Counted from the first letter of the stretch, positions 35,361 to 44,245 are shown. The stretch is DNA of 64,000 nucleotides from Pseudomonas sp. 31-12 (GCF_003151075.1 NZ_CP029482.1:5270001-5334000); one strand, 5' to 3'. Program-made: numbers and translations. Notes: generated by a model not told the origin, from the sequence alone.

Positions 35361-36079
35361 CCAAGCGTCGCATCACGCCTGCCGAGGCCCAGTACAACGA
35401 AACCCGTGCCAACGTTCTGAAACGGGTCGATGCCGAGTACGTGGCCGACGCACCGTTCGTTTTTGCCAACCGCATCGGCGTCACCGCTGCACTGTCGCGC
35501 ATGGAACTGTTCAAGAAAGTCGCTGAAGTACCGGGCGCGATCATTGAGTGCGGCGTGTACAAGGGCAACTCGCTGATGCTGTACATGCACTTGTCGATGA
35601 TTCTCGAGCCTTACGCAATCAACCGTTCGATCGTGGGCTTCGACACCTTCGAAGGCTTCCAGAGCATCGACAAGAAAGAAGACCCGGCCGACGTCAACGA
35701 GACCATGTTCTCCGACACCGACCAGTCGCTGATCCAGGACATGATCGACGCCAACGACCTGCTGCGCCCGGTCAACCGCATCCCGCGTTGCGAGTTGGTC
35801 AAAGGCGACATCGTCAAGACCGTCCCTGAGTGGGTCAAGACCCGTCCGGACCTGGTCGTGGCCATGCTGATCCTCGACACCGACCTGTACGAATCGACCA
35901 AAGTCGCGCTGGAAACCTTCCTGCCGTACATGCCAAAAGGCGCCATCGTGGTCCTGGACGAAGTGGCTTACCGCAACTTCCCGGGCGAAACCAAAGCCCT
36001 GCGTGAAGTGCTGGACCTGAACAAGATTGAGCTCAAACGCCTGCCGTTTGACAGCTGCGTAGGTTATTTCCACGTCTGA
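35357..36079 (+). CDS. TylF/MycF-type (macrocin) O-methyltransferase family protein
   Basis: 240 residues. SAM-binding motif IIECGVYKGNSLM, then FDTFEGFQSIDKKED, and the metal-binding LILDTDLYESTK with VVLDEVAYRNFPGE later, all typical of TylF/MycF methyltransferases that act on sugar hydroxyls with magnesium. The ATG overlaps the dioxygenase stop (ATGA). Isolated two-gene unit between REP pairs. Substrate unknown. Confidence 0.85.
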   Translation: MTKRRITPAEAQYNETRANVLKRVDAEYVADAPFVFANRIGVTAALSRMELFKKVAEVPGAIIECGVYKGNSLMLYMHLSMILEPYAINRSIVGFDTFEGFQSIDKKEDPADVNETMFSDTDQSLIQDMIDANDLLRPVNRIPRCELVKGDIVKTVPEWVKTRPDLVVAMLILDTDLYESTKVALETFLPYMPKGAIVVLDEVAYRNFPGETKALREVLDLNKIELKRLPFDSCVGYFHV

Positions 36080-36087
36080 CACAAACC

Positions 36088-36176
36088 CTGTGGGAGCGAG
36101 CCTGCTCGCGATAGCGGTCTGCCAGTCAACGATGATGTTGAATGTGGAGGCCCCATGAGCAGGCTCGCTCCCACAT
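36088..36176. repeat. Paired inverted REP-type repeat ('GGGAGCGAGCCTGCTCG' type)
   Basis: TGTGGGAGCGAGCCTGCTCG and inverted GAGCAGGCTCGCTCCCACA around about 45 bases, after the methyltransferase gene. Confidence 0.85.
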
Positions 36177-36193
36177 TTGACCGTGGTGTTGCT

Positions 36194-37090
36194 TCAGGTT
36201 GTGGACTGGATGACGTTTGCCAGCCAGTCCATAAACGCTCGCACCCGCAGCGGCAAATGCCGTTGCCGGGCGTAGAGCAGCGAGACCTCCATCGACGGTG
36301 CGCTGAACTGCGGTAACACCGCCACCAGATCACCGCTGCTCAAGTGCGCTTGCATGCCCTTGACCGGCGCCTGAATCAGACCGAATCCCCCCAGACACGC
36401 CAGCTCATACGCGTCGGTGCTGCTCACCGTCACGCTGCCGGCCATTCGCAGTTGCTGCGGCTTGCCCTCGACCTCGTACAAAAACCCGTCCGAGCGCGAA
36501 CCCAATACGCCGACATAATGCACCATGCGGTGCTGCGCCAGGTCTTCGAGCGTTTCGGGCATCCCATAGCGCGCCAAGTACGCCGGGCTCGCACAGTTAA
36601 CCATGGCGAAATCACACACGCGGCGAGCGACCACCGATTGATCCGGCTGCGCACCGACCCTCACGACGCAATCAAAGCCTTCCCGCTGCAAATCGACCCG
36701 GCGATCAGTGGTGCTGATTTCCAGTTCGAGGTTGGGGTGCAGCGCCATGAATTCCGGCAAACGCGGCAACACCATCTGGCGCCCCAAAAAGTTCGGCATG
36801 TCAAAGCGAATCCGCCCGGTGAGCGACGCCGCATCCTGACGAAACAGCCCTTCGATTTCATCCATGTGCGACAACAAGTCCCTGCTGCGCTCGTACAGCA
36901 CCAGCCCGTCCTGAGTCGCCTGAACCCGGCGCGTGGTGCGTTGCAACAGGCGCGTACCCAGCAGCGTTTCCAGCGCTTGAATGTGCTCCGAGACCGTGGA
37001 CCGAGGCAGGCCCAGGCTCTCCCCCGCCAAGGTAAAGCTCGACATTTCGCTGACACGAACGAAGGTGCGCAGCAGTTCCAGCTTGTTCAT
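36194..37090 (-). CDS. LysR-family transcriptional regulator
   Basis: 298 residues, normal length. Helix-turn-helix: MSSFTLAGESLGLPRSTVSEHIQALE. Effector region starts GRIRFDMPNFLGR, a form common in LysR proteins that control adjacent oxidoreductases. It is divergent from the SDR gene at 37212 with 121 bases between, so it likely regulates that gene. Confidence 0.9.
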   Translation of the reverse strand: MNKLELLRTFVRVSEMSSFTLAGESLGLPRSTVSEHIQALETLLGTRLLQRTTRRVQATQDGLVLYERSRDLLSHMDEIEGLFRQDAASLTGRIRFDMPNFLGRQMVLPRLPEFMALHPNLELEISTTDRRVDLQREGFDCVVRVGAQPDQSVVARRVCDFAMVNCASPAYLARYGMPETLEDLAQHRMVHYVGVLGSRSDGFLYEVEGKPQQLRMAGSVTVSSTDAYELACLGGFGLIQAPVKGMQAHLSSGDLVAVLPQFSAPSMEVSLLYARQRHLPLRVRAFMDWLANVIQSTT

Positions 37091-37211
37091 GGGCCGACCT
37101 TTTATTGTTCGGATTAACCGACCAGTGTTTCCGATTTAAGTCTGTTTATCACTTCAGGGCGGATAAATAAACTTCCTCCACACCGCTACCCGCCACCCTT
37201 GAGGAAGTCCC

Positions 37212-37970
37212 ATGAACCGTAAAATCGCACTGATCACTGGCGCCAGCCGCGGCCTCGGCAAAAACGCAGCGCTGCATCTGGCCGCCCAAGGCATCGACAT
37301 CATCGGCACCTACAACAGCAAGGCCGATGAAGCGCAGGCACTGGTCGCAGAAATCGAAAGCCTCGGCGCTCGGGCGGTGATGCTGCAACTCGACGTGAGC
37401 CAAAGCGAACGCTTCGAAGCATTCGCTACGCAAGTCGCCGACGTGTTGCGCAGCCGTTTTGACCGCCCGCACTTCGACTTCTTGCTAAACAACGCCGGCA
37501 TCGGCCTGACCGCGAGCTTCGTCGACACCACCGTCGCCCAGTTCGACTTGCTGATGAACATCCATCTGAAAGGGCCGTTCTTCCTCACCCAGAACCTGCT
37601 GCCGCTGATGGCGGACGGCGGGCGCATCCTCAACGTGTCCAGCGGACTGACCCGCTTCAGCCTGGCGGGTTACGGCGCTTACGCGGCGATGAAAGGCGCG
37701 ATGGAAGTGCTGACCCGCTATCAGGCCAAGGAACTTGGTGCCCGCGGCATTTCCGTGAACACTCTGGCGCCGGGCGCCATCGAGACCGATTTCGGCGGCG
37801 GCACCGTGCGCGATAACAGTGACGTGAACAGCTACGTCGCCAGCAATACCGCGTTGGGTCGGGTGGGTCAGCCGGATGACATCGGTGCTGCGATTGCATT
37901 GCTGCTGGCACCGGGTAGCCAGTGGATCAACGGCCAACGCGTGGAAGCGTCCGGCGGGATGTTTCTGTAA
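37212..37970 (+). CDS. Short-chain dehydrogenase/reductase
   Basis: 252 residues. Rossmann TGASRGLGKNAA (NAD(P) binding), NNAG motif, Ser in NVSSGLT, and the catalytic Y-x3-K as YGAYAAMKGA: the usual YxxxK reads Y-A-A-M-K. C-terminal SQWINGQRVEASGGMFL is typical of classical SDRs. ATG 37212 has GAGGAA upstream. Divergent LysR gene probably controls it. Substrate unknown. Confidence 0.9.
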   Translation: MNRKIALITGASRGLGKNAALHLAAQGIDIIGTYNSKADEAQALVAEIESLGARAVMLQLDVSQSERFEAFATQVADVLRSRFDRPHFDFLLNNAGIGLTASFVDTTVAQFDLLMNIHLKGPFFLTQNLLPLMADGGRILNVSSGLTRFSLAGYGAYAAMKGAMEVLTRYQAKELGARGISVNTLAPGAIETDFGGGTVRDNSDVNSYVASNTALGRVGQPDDIGAAIALLLAPGSQWINGQRVEASGGMFL

Positions 37971-37979
37971 CCCCTAAAC

Positions 37980-38094
37980 CTGTGGCGAGGGAGCTTGCTC
38001 CCGCTCGAGTGCGAAGCGCTCGCAAAATCTCCAACAGTTGCCGAGATTTTGGGGCTGCTTCGCAACCCAGCGGGAGCAAGCTCCCTCGCCACAA
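37980..38094. repeat. Paired inverted REP-type repeat ('GGCGAGGGAGC' type)
   Basis: TGTGGCGAGGGAGCTTGCTC and inverted GAGCAAGCTCCCTCGCCACA, with inner arms TGCGAAGCGCTCGC and GGGGCTGCTTCGC. Same type as 63681-63814. Confidence 0.85.
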
Positions 38095-38111
38095 AGACTG
38101 TTCACTGTGGG

Positions 38112-38546
38112 TTAGCGAGCAGTAGATACCATCAACATGCGCTCGCGCACCACGTCATACGCCCAGTGATAAACGTAGGTGTACGGCAGGAAAAACAGCA
38201 ACACGCCGATGTCCAGCAGGAATGCTTGCCACAGGCTGACCTTGAGCCACCAGGCAATCAGCGGCACACCCATCGCAACCAGCCCGCCTTCGAACAGCAG
38301 CGCATGGACAACGCGTACCCAAGCGTTGTGCACAATGCTGTAGCGCTTGAGCAAACGGTCGAACAGGCCGTTGAAGACGACGTTCCAGCCCAGGGCCAGG
38401 GCGGCGATAACGACGGTGACAGCGCCCATTTCAATCATCGGCTTGTCCATGATCCACGCCAGCAGCGGCGTACAGATCAGGATGGCCAGCACTTCGAAAC
38501 CGATGGCTTGGAAAATACGTTCCGTGATGGATTTGTTGGTGCTCAT
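38112..38546 (-). CDS. PACE-family multidrug/biocide efflux transporter
   Basis: 144 residues from ATG 38546 (GGGAGT upstream). Four membrane segments in two tandem BTP repeats: ERIFQAIGFEVLAILICTPL with WNVVFNGLFDRLL, then RVVHALLFEGGLVAMGVPLIAWWL with YTYVYHWAYDVVRE. These are PACE (AceI-like) hallmarks; the family exports chlorhexidine and related cationic biocides or short polyamines. It is divergent from a LysR gene, the common PACE arrangement, 90 bases away. Confidence 0.9.
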   Translation of the reverse strand: MSTNKSITERIFQAIGFEVLAILICTPLLAWIMDKPMIEMGAVTVVIAALALGWNVVFNGLFDRLLKRYSIVHNAWVRVVHALLFEGGLVAMGVPLIAWWLKVSLWQAFLLDIGVLLFFLPYTYVYHWAYDVVRERMLMVSTAR

Positions 38547-38636
38547 GATCAGGACTCCCTGAGTGACTGTGGTTGCCATGATCCGGCCTCGCACCGATAC
38601 TTCATAACCAATAACCATCGATCAAGGCGATAGTTC

Positions 38637-39491
38637 ATGGCTTCTCAGGAAGTGTTGCAGGCGTTTGTGCAGGCGGCGACCCAAGGCTCGTTTTCCGCGG
38701 CAGCGCGCAAACTAGGGCGCAGTCAGTCGACCATCAGTGCAGCGGTCGCGAGTCTTGAAATCGATTTGAACCTGGTCCTGTTCGACCGCAGCAGCCGCAA
38801 ACCGAGCCTGACCCCGGCCGGGCACGTGATGCTGCAACGGGCCGAGGAGATTCTGGCCGCCACCAGTCGCCTGGAAATGACCGCCAGTCAACTCTCTCAG
38901 GGAGTTGAGCCGAAGCTGACGGTGGCGATTTCCGACACCTATCAATCCGACCGTTTCGAAGCGGCATTGAGTGCGTTCGAGCAGCGTTATCCAGACCTTG
39001 AACTCGAATGCCTGATTGCTGAATGCGATGACCTGGTGGCATTGGTGCAAAGCGGTCGGGCGCATGTGGCCTTTGCGGAGAAACAGGACAGTTACCCGCC
39101 GGATCTGGTCAGTTCGACCGTGGAGGAACGCACGGAAATCGCCCTGTTCGTGTCGCGTGAGCATCCGTTGGCGGCGCTGAACCTCGTCGATCAAGACGTG
39201 CTGCAACAGCATCGGGAGTTGCGCCTGGCGACGATCGTCAATCCGTATGAAAGCCGCGCAAAAGGCCGCGTCTGGTCGGCGCCGAGCTACCTGATGCTGC
39301 TGGAAATGGCCCAGGGCGGATTCGGCTGGGCGCCGTTGCCGCGATGGCTGGTGGAGCGGTTTGGCCCGGGGACATTGCGGGAACTGGACGTGCGCGGCTG
39401 GCCGAAACCGGTGTTTGTCGATGCCCTGTGGTCGCGGCTGCATCCGCCGGGGCCGGCGGGGAGTTGGTTGCTCGGCAAGATGCTGGAGTGA
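38637..39491 (+). CDS. LysR-family regulator divergent from the PACE gene
   Basis: 284 residues. Helix-turn-helix: TQGSFSAAARKLGRSQSTISAAVASLE. Effector domain VEPKLTVAISDTYQS onward. Position and orientation match the LysR activators that control PACE genes. A similar PACE-LysR pair is at 50381-51806. Confidence 0.9.
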   Translation: MASQEVLQAFVQAATQGSFSAAARKLGRSQSTISAAVASLEIDLNLVLFDRSSRKPSLTPAGHVMLQRAEEILAATSRLEMTASQLSQGVEPKLTVAISDTYQSDRFEAALSAFEQRYPDLELECLIAECDDLVALVQSGRAHVAFAEKQDSYPPDLVSSTVEERTEIALFVSREHPLAALNLVDQDVLQQHRELRLATIVNPYESRAKGRVWSAPSYLMLLEMAQGGFGWAPLPRWLVERFGPGTLRELDVRGWPKPVFVDALWSRLHPPGPAGSWLLGKMLE

Positions 39492-39507
39492 AGGTCCTTC
39501 GGCCCTT

Positions 39508-39601
39508 ATCGCGGGCAAGCCACGCTCCCACAGGGATTGGTGATGTATGCAGATCTTTTGATCGACGAGGTCCCTGTGGGAGCGGGCTTGCCCGCGATGG
39601 G
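39508..39601. repeat. Paired inverted REP-type repeat (mixed arms)
   Basis: ATCGCGGGCAAGCCACGCTC at left, GAGCGGGCTTGCCCGCGAT at right. The arms differ at one position (CACG versus CGGGC), so the two halves come from different subfamilies. Confidence 0.8.
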
Positions 39602-39616
39602 GCCAACGAATTCACC

Positions 39617-40852
39617 TTACTTCAACGCCTTGATACGAGCCTGGATAAACCGCCGCTCCGGCACCTGCTGCGTCAACTCCAACGCCCGTTCATACGCCGC
39701 CCGAGCCTCCTCACGCCGCCCCAACTGCCGACAAAAATCCGCTCGTGCCGAATGCGCCAAGTGGTAATCCAGCAAATCCCCCCGCTCCAGAATCCCTTCC
39801 ACCAACACCAGCCCCGCCAACGGCCCATCCCGCCTGGAAATCGCCGCCGCTCGGTTCAATTCGATCACTGGCGAAGGCACCGCCGCCAACAGCACGTCGT
39901 ACAAACCCACTATCTGTTGCCAGTCAGTCTCCCCCGCCGTGGGCGCTTCGGCGTGCACCGCCGCAATCGCCGCTTGCAGGCAATACGGCCCGAATCGCCC
40001 GGTGGTCAGCGCCGCTTCCACCAGCGCACAACCTTCGGCAATCATTTCGGCGTTCCACAACGAGCGATCCTGTTCATCCAGCACAATCAACTCACCGCTC
40101 GCCGACGTCCGGGCCGGGCGGCGTGATTCATGCAACAGCATCAACGCCAGCAGCCCCATCACTTCCGATTCCGGCAGCAATTCCATCAACAACCGTCCGA
40201 GACGTATCGCCTCGCGTGTCAGGTCTTCGCGGGTCAATTCCGCGCCGACCGACGCCGAGTAACCTTCGTTGAACACCAGGTAAATCACCCTCAGCACACT
40301 GTCGAGACGCTCGGGCAGTTCCGCCAGCGTCGGCACTTGATAAGGGATTTTCGCGTCACGGATTTTCGCTTTGGCACGCACGATGCGCTGGGCGATGGTC
40401 GCCGGTGCCGAGAGAAACGCCCGGGCAATTTCTTCCGTGGTCAGGTCGCATACTTCGCGCAGGGTCAACGGCACCTGGGCGTCCGACGCAAGGGCGGGGT
40501 GGCAACAGGTGAAGATCAGGCGCAAGCGATCATCTTCCACGTCTTCATCACTCCAGTCGGCCTGCTCCAGCGCCTCCAGTTGAGCGATCAACATCGGCCG
40601 GGAAGCGGCAAAACGTGCGCGCCGACGCAACACATCAATGGCCTTGAAGCGCCCGGTGGACACCAGCCAGGTGCGCGGGTTGTCCGGCACGCCGTCACGC
40701 TGCCAACGCTCGACCGCGACGAAAAACGCCTCGTGCAGAGCCTCTTCGGCGAGATCAAAATCGCCGAGCAAGCGGATCAGCGTCGCCAGAATCCGCCGCG
40801 AGTCCTCGCGGTAGACCTGCTCGACCCGAGCCGTGACCGAAGCGTCAGTCAT
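39617..40852 (-). CDS. ECF42-type RNA polymerase sigma factor with C-terminal TPR-like extension
   Basis: 411 residues, far longer than usual ECF factors. Region 2 is in RRILATLIRLLGDFDLAEEALHEAF (first part) and NPRTWLVSTGRFKAIDVLRRR; region 4 is in LTLREVCDLTTEEIARAFLSAPATIAQRIVRAK. The remaining 200 residues (RLDSVLRVIYLVFNEGYSAS onward) are the ECF42/SigJ-type extension ending in a TPR-like helix pair. It has no anti-sigma gene; the family is normally beside YCII/DGPF genes, as here. Its ATG overlaps the SRPBCC stop (TGATG), so it is the last gene of a four-gene operon. Confidence 0.9.
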   Translation of the reverse strand: MTDASVTARVEQVYREDSRRILATLIRLLGDFDLAEEALHEAFFVAVERWQRDGVPDNPRTWLVSTGRFKAIDVLRRRARFAASRPMLIAQLEALEQADWSDEDVEDDRLRLIFTCCHPALASDAQVPLTLREVCDLTTEEIARAFLSAPATIAQRIVRAKAKIRDAKIPYQVPTLAELPERLDSVLRVIYLVFNEGYSASVGAELTREDLTREAIRLGRLLMELLPESEVMGLLALMLLHESRRPARTSASGELIVLDEQDRSLWNAEMIAEGCALVEAALTTGRFGPYCLQAAIAAVHAEAPTAGETDWQQIVGLYDVLLAAVPSPVIELNRAAAISRRDGPLAGLVLVEGILERGDLLDYHLAHSARADFCRQLGRREEARAAYERALELTQQVPERRFIQARIKALK

Positions 40853-41343
40853 CAGTCTGGCATGCCTTCAGTCACCAGCGTCACCAAGCGATCGAGGCTT
40901 TGGCCCCAGCCCTCGTGAAACCCCATGGCCTCGTGAGCCTGACGATCTTCTGCGGACCAGTGCATCGCCCGGGCGGTGTAGAGGGTTTTGCCGTCCTTGT
41001 CTTCGAGCGTCACTTCGGCCGACATGAACGGTTTGCCCGAAGGAATCCAGCCCGGAATGAACGCGTCGGTGAACACCAGTCTTTCAGGTGCGACGATCTC
41101 CAGAAACACCCCCATGGTCGGGTATTGCGTCCCGTCCGGCGCGCGCATCAGGGTGCGAAACTGGCCGCCGACCCACAGGTCCATTTCGCATTCCGGCGTG
41201 GTCATGCCGTGCGGCCCCCACCACTGAGTAAGCAAGGCCGGCTCGGTCCAGGCGCGGAAGATCTTGCGGCGCGGCGCGTCGATCAGCCGACTGATGGACA
41301 ACTCGAATTCGGCAGGCTGATGCTTATAGGGTTGTGGACTCAT
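40852..41343 (-). CDS. SRPBCC (AHSA1-like) domain protein
   Basis: 163 residues. LSISRLIDAPRRKIFRAWTEPALLTQWWGPHGM is the typical start of AHSA1-type SRPBCC domains with a hydrophobic ligand cavity, and it ends with EGWGQSLDRLVTLV. It is translated before the ECF42 sigma gene, overlapping by one base. Often seen in ECF42 operons; ligand unknown. Confidence 0.9.
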   Translation of the reverse strand: MSPQPYKHQPAEFELSISRLIDAPRRKIFRAWTEPALLTQWWGPHGMTTPECEMDLWVGGQFRTLMRAPDGTQYPTMGVFLEIVAPERLVFTDAFIPGWIPSGKPFMSAEVTLEDKDGKTLYTARAMHWSAEDRQAHEAMGFHEGWGQSLDRLVTLVTEGMPD

Positions 41344-41370
41344 GGGGATCTCCTGTCTTGTGATTGTTAT

Positions 41371-41715
41371 TCAGGGATTCAATTGGCGAACGGGACGCAC
41401 CTCGACACTGCCGACCCGGGCCGCCGGGATGTTGCCGGCGACCTGGATCGCTTCATTGAGGTCCTTGGCATCGATCAGGTAGAAGCCGGCCAATTGCTCC
41501 TTGGTTTCGGCGAACGGGCCATCGGTGATCGACATCTTGCCGTTGCGCATGCGCACGGTGGTCGCGGTCTGCACCGATTCCAGCGCCTCGGCCGCGATCA
41601 TCCGGCCGCTGCCCTCGATCGCCTCGGCGTAGGCCATGCACTCGGCGTCATGGGGACTGTCCGGCAGCGAGTGCAATTGCTGTTCGTTGCTGTAGACCAG
41701 GCATAGATACTTCAT
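41371..41715 (-). CDS. YCII/DGPF-domain protein
   Basis: 114 residues. MKYLCLVYSNE start, and the signature TDGPFAETKEQLAGFYLID, which gives the DGPF name, followed by DLNEAIQVAGNIP. It is the defining partner of ECF42 sigma factors. The domain has a ferredoxin-like fold; its biochemical role is unclear. 27 bases from the SRPBCC gene. Confidence 0.92.
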   Translation of the reverse strand: MKYLCLVYSNEQQLHSLPDSPHDAECMAYAEAIEGSGRMIAAEALESVQTATTVRMRNGKMSITDGPFAETKEQLAGFYLIDAKDLNEAIQVAGNIPAARVGSVEVRPVRQLNP

Positions 41716-41796
41716 GTGGGCTCTCCCGGATCGAACTGATCAACTATGGCTGCTGATTGGCGTTTTGGCGCTGCTTCCCGATAAACAGCCTGACGA

Positions 41797-42222
41797 TCAG
41801 GGTTCCAGATTGAACAACGCCGTGCCGCTCGTCATGTCGAACGGGGCTGACCAGTGTTCGTGGACGATGCGCCATTCCCCGGCATCGCGCCGATAGCAGG
41901 CGGTGACGCGCATCCAGCAGGCCTGGGTTTCACCTTGTTCGTTGGTGCCGCCGCAATGGGCCAGCCAGTGGGCGAAGGCGATGTGCTCGTCCGCGACGAT
42001 GTTCATGTGGTCGAAGTCGAACGTGTGCGCGCCCTGGCACATTTCCATGCACTCCTCCCAATGCGCGCGGTAAGCCGCCTTGCCTCGGAATTGCAGGGCC
42101 TTGACCGCGTCGTAGGAGACGATGTCCTCGGCATACAACGGCATGAGTTTCTCGACGTTCTTGGCGATGACCGCTTCACGATAGGTGTCGATCAGGGCCT
42201 GGATTTCATGGGTTGCGTTCAT
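41797..42222 (-). CDS. SnoaL-like (NTF2-fold) protein, SgcJ/EcaC type
   Basis: 141 residues from ATG 42222 (GGAG upstream; an earlier in-frame start at 42255 is unlikely). Signature LIDTYREAVIAKNVEKLMPLYAED and the later GEWRIVHEHWSAPF fit the SgcJ/EcaC branch of the SnoaL fold. First gene of the ECF42 operon, 39 bases downstream of the putative ECF42 promoter. Confidence 0.88.
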   Translation of the reverse strand: MNATHEIQALIDTYREAVIAKNVEKLMPLYAEDIVSYDAVKALQFRGKAAYRAHWEECMEMCQGAHTFDFDHMNIVADEHIAFAHWLAHCGGTNEQGETQACWMRVTACYRRDAGEWRIVHEHWSAPFDMTSGTALFNLEP

Positions 42223-42260
42223 GGTGGTTCTCCGTGGTTTTTGTTGTGAAGACACCTTTA

Positions 42261-42287
42261 GTCGTCTGGCGAACCGCCAAATCGACA
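42261..42287 (-). promoter_or_regulatory. Putative ECF42 promoter (TGTCGA-17-CGAC)
   Basis: On the minus strand TGTCGA (42287-42282) is followed after exactly 17 bases by CGAC (42264-42261). From memory the ECF42 consensus is TGTCGA at -35 and CGA(C/T-like) at -10. The spacer contains TGGCG-GTT-CGCCA, a perfect short inverted repeat that might be an extra operator. It stands upstream of the four-gene operon whose last gene is the sigma factor, so autoregulation is expected. Confidence 0.65.
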
Positions 42288-42363
42288 GTCGAAATAAAAA
42301 TAATCCATGAACGCAAACTCGCTAGAATCCGAAACACATTTACGTTGGAAAAAGGACACTCCA

Positions 42364-42849
42364 GTGACAACCCGACTCGTGCCTTACGAAAGCCTGAACG
42401 CGCACCAGCGCCAGCAGGTCGAGGCCATCGAAGTTCATAAAGAACAGATCAAATTCTCCGGCGACATCCACGGTGCGTTGCACACCTTGCTGTCCAAGCC
42501 CGGCCCCGGCGTCGAAGGATTTGCGCTGCTGGCCGAGGAGGTTCCAGTGGCCTTCCTGCTGCTCAAGCGCCCGCCCGTGTTACCGGCGTGGGCCGATGAG
42601 CACAGTGCGACCTTGCATGCGTTGCAGGTCGATCATCGCGCTCAAGGCAAAGGTTATGGGAAGGCCTGCCTGCAAGCTTTGCCCGAGGTGGCTCGCCAGG
42701 CATTTCCGGAGATCAAGGCGCTGGAGCTCTCGGTGGACGCAGACAACGAATCCGCCATCGCGCTCTATGCAAAATTCGGCTGGGTCGACAGCGGCGAGGC
42801 GTACAGGGGCCGGATCGGTTATGAACGGCGCATGAGTCTGATTTTCTGA
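42364..42849 (+). CDS. GNAT-family N-acetyltransferase
   Basis: 161 residues from GTG 42364, which has AAGGA nine bases upstream (an ATG at 42307 in frame is less likely). Acetyl-CoA binding motif VDHRAQGKGYGKACLQAL and the later NESAIALYAKFGW are the standard GNAT blocks. Substrate unknown. The next gene starts 7 bases later. Confidence 0.82.
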   Translation: MTTRLVPYESLNAHQRQQVEAIEVHKEQIKFSGDIHGALHTLLSKPGPGVEGFALLAEEVPVAFLLLKRPPVLPAWADEHSATLHALQVDHRAQGKGYGKACLQALPEVARQAFPEIKALELSVDADNESAIALYAKFGWVDSGEAYRGRIGYERRMSLIF

Positions 42850-42856
42850 GGTGGTT

Positions 42857-43462
42857 ATGCTCGACAGCATCGAAGCACTGGAAGCGATCTACGGCCAACC
42901 CCACGACCGCGCCGTGAAGAAGCAGATTGCCTTTTTGAACGAGGACTATCGGGCGATGGTCCGCGCCTCGCCGCTGGTGATCATCAGCTCGGTAGGCCCT
43001 GACGGCCTGGACGGTTCGCCCCGGGGCGATACGCCGGGTTTCGTGCGGATCATTGACCCGCAAACCCTGGCGATCCCGGATCGGCCGGGCAACAACCGCA
43101 TCGATACGCTGCGCAATGTGGTGCTCGATTCACGGGTGTCACTGCTGTTCATCATTCCAGGAATCGGCGAGACGTTGCGGGTCAACGGCACGGCTAAGAT
43201 CAGCGCGGAACCGGCGTTGCTGGAAAGCTTCGCGGTGAACGGCAAACCGGCGCGCACGGTGATGCTGGTGACCGTGGAAGCGGCGTACTTCCATTGCTCG
43301 AAAGCGATGGTGCGTTCGGATGTGTGGAACCCCGAGAAGCATCTGGATCGATCAGCGTTGCCGACGGCGGGGGCGTTTCACAAGCGCTTGAATGACGGGC
43401 AGTTCGATGCCGAAACGTATGACCGGGAAGCGCCGGCGCGGGTGCGGGATAGCCTCTATTAG
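42857..43462 (+). CDS. PPOX-class FMN-binding flavoprotein (MSMEG_1061-like)
   Basis: 201 residues from ATG 42857 with GAGG upstream. The split-barrel flavin fold is seen in SPLVIISSVGPDGLDGSPRGDTPGF, the LAIPDRPGNNRIDTLRN block and VSLLFIIPGIGETLRVNG. Related to pyridoxamine-phosphate oxidase but in the subfamily with a long N-terminal helix. Cofactor FMN or F420; substrate unknown. Likely co-transcribed with the GNAT gene. Confidence 0.88.
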   Translation: MLDSIEALEAIYGQPHDRAVKKQIAFLNEDYRAMVRASPLVIISSVGPDGLDGSPRGDTPGFVRIIDPQTLAIPDRPGNNRIDTLRNVVLDSRVSLLFIIPGIGETLRVNGTAKISAEPALLESFAVNGKPARTVMLVTVEAAYFHCSKAMVRSDVWNPEKHLDRSALPTAGAFHKRLNDGQFDAETYDREAPARVRDSLY

Positions 43463-43479
43463 AATTGATCAGGATTGCC

Positions 43480-43569
43480 TTCGCGGGCAAGCCTCGCTCC
43501 TACAGGTTCGCGTCGATGTGAAATGTTGTGTTCGACTCAATCGTGTAGGAGCGAGGCTTGCCCGCGAAG
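43480..43569. repeat. Paired inverted REP-type repeat ('GGAGCGAGG' type)
   Basis: CTTCGCGGGCAAGCCTCGCTC and inverted GAGCGAGGCTTGCCCGCGAAG around about 45 bases. Confidence 0.87.
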
Positions 43570-43593
43570 GCCATTCACGCCACACCGCTTCAA

Positions 43594-44082
43594 TCAGAGC
43601 GTCAACACCATCTCATGCCACGCCATGCCGCCATGGTCCGAAGCTGAAGGCTTGATGTAGGCAAACCCGAATCCGGCATACAGCGGAATGTGCCGTTCTT
43701 TGCACATCAGGTGGAGGGTGGTCTTGCCCGTCGCCCGCATCCGCTCGATGAATTCGCCCATCAAACGCTTCGCCAGCCCCTGCCCCTGATAATCCGGATG
43801 CACCACCACCGACATGATCACCACATGCGGCCCGGCCGGGTCGTGGCCGATCAGTTCCTTGAACGCTTCGTCTGACATTTCCACTTCAAACGCCGCACCG
43901 GAATTGATGAAACCGGCTACAACGCCGTCCACTTCGGCGACGATGAAACCCTCGGGCCAGGTGGCGATGCGGGTGGCGATTTTCTCGCGAGTGGCGGCTT
44001 CGTCGCCTTCATAGGCAACGGTTTCGATGGCGAAGCAGCGGTCCAGGTCGGCGGGGGTGACGTGGCGGATGACGGTGTTCAT
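43594..44082 (-). CDS. GNAT-family N-acetyltransferase
   Basis: 162 residues. MSVVVHPDYQGQGLAKRLMGEF is the acetyl-CoA-binding motif, preceded by GFIVAEVDGVVAGFI. The LYAGFGF and MAWHEM end is typical of the AANAT-like branch. Substrate unknown. Single gene. Confidence 0.88.
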   Translation of the reverse strand: MNTVIRHVTPADLDRCFAIETVAYEGDEAATREKIATRIATWPEGFIVAEVDGVVAGFINSGAAFEVEMSDEAFKELIGHDPAGPHVVIMSVVVHPDYQGQGLAKRLMGEFIERMRATGKTTLHLMCKERHIPLYAGFGFAYIKPSASDHGGMAWHEMVLTL

Positions 44083-44245
44083 GGCAGCTCGGATTCAGCG
44101 TGGGAAAGGCTGGGGATCATAAATTAATAAGGTGTTCATATCGATCACTGCTGACGTCGTAAAGCCTTCGTATAGGCGCTTTCATTGCCGATCGGTTCGG
44201 ATTATTGGTGTTGCCTGTCTCTGACCATCAATAGGGGAACACACC

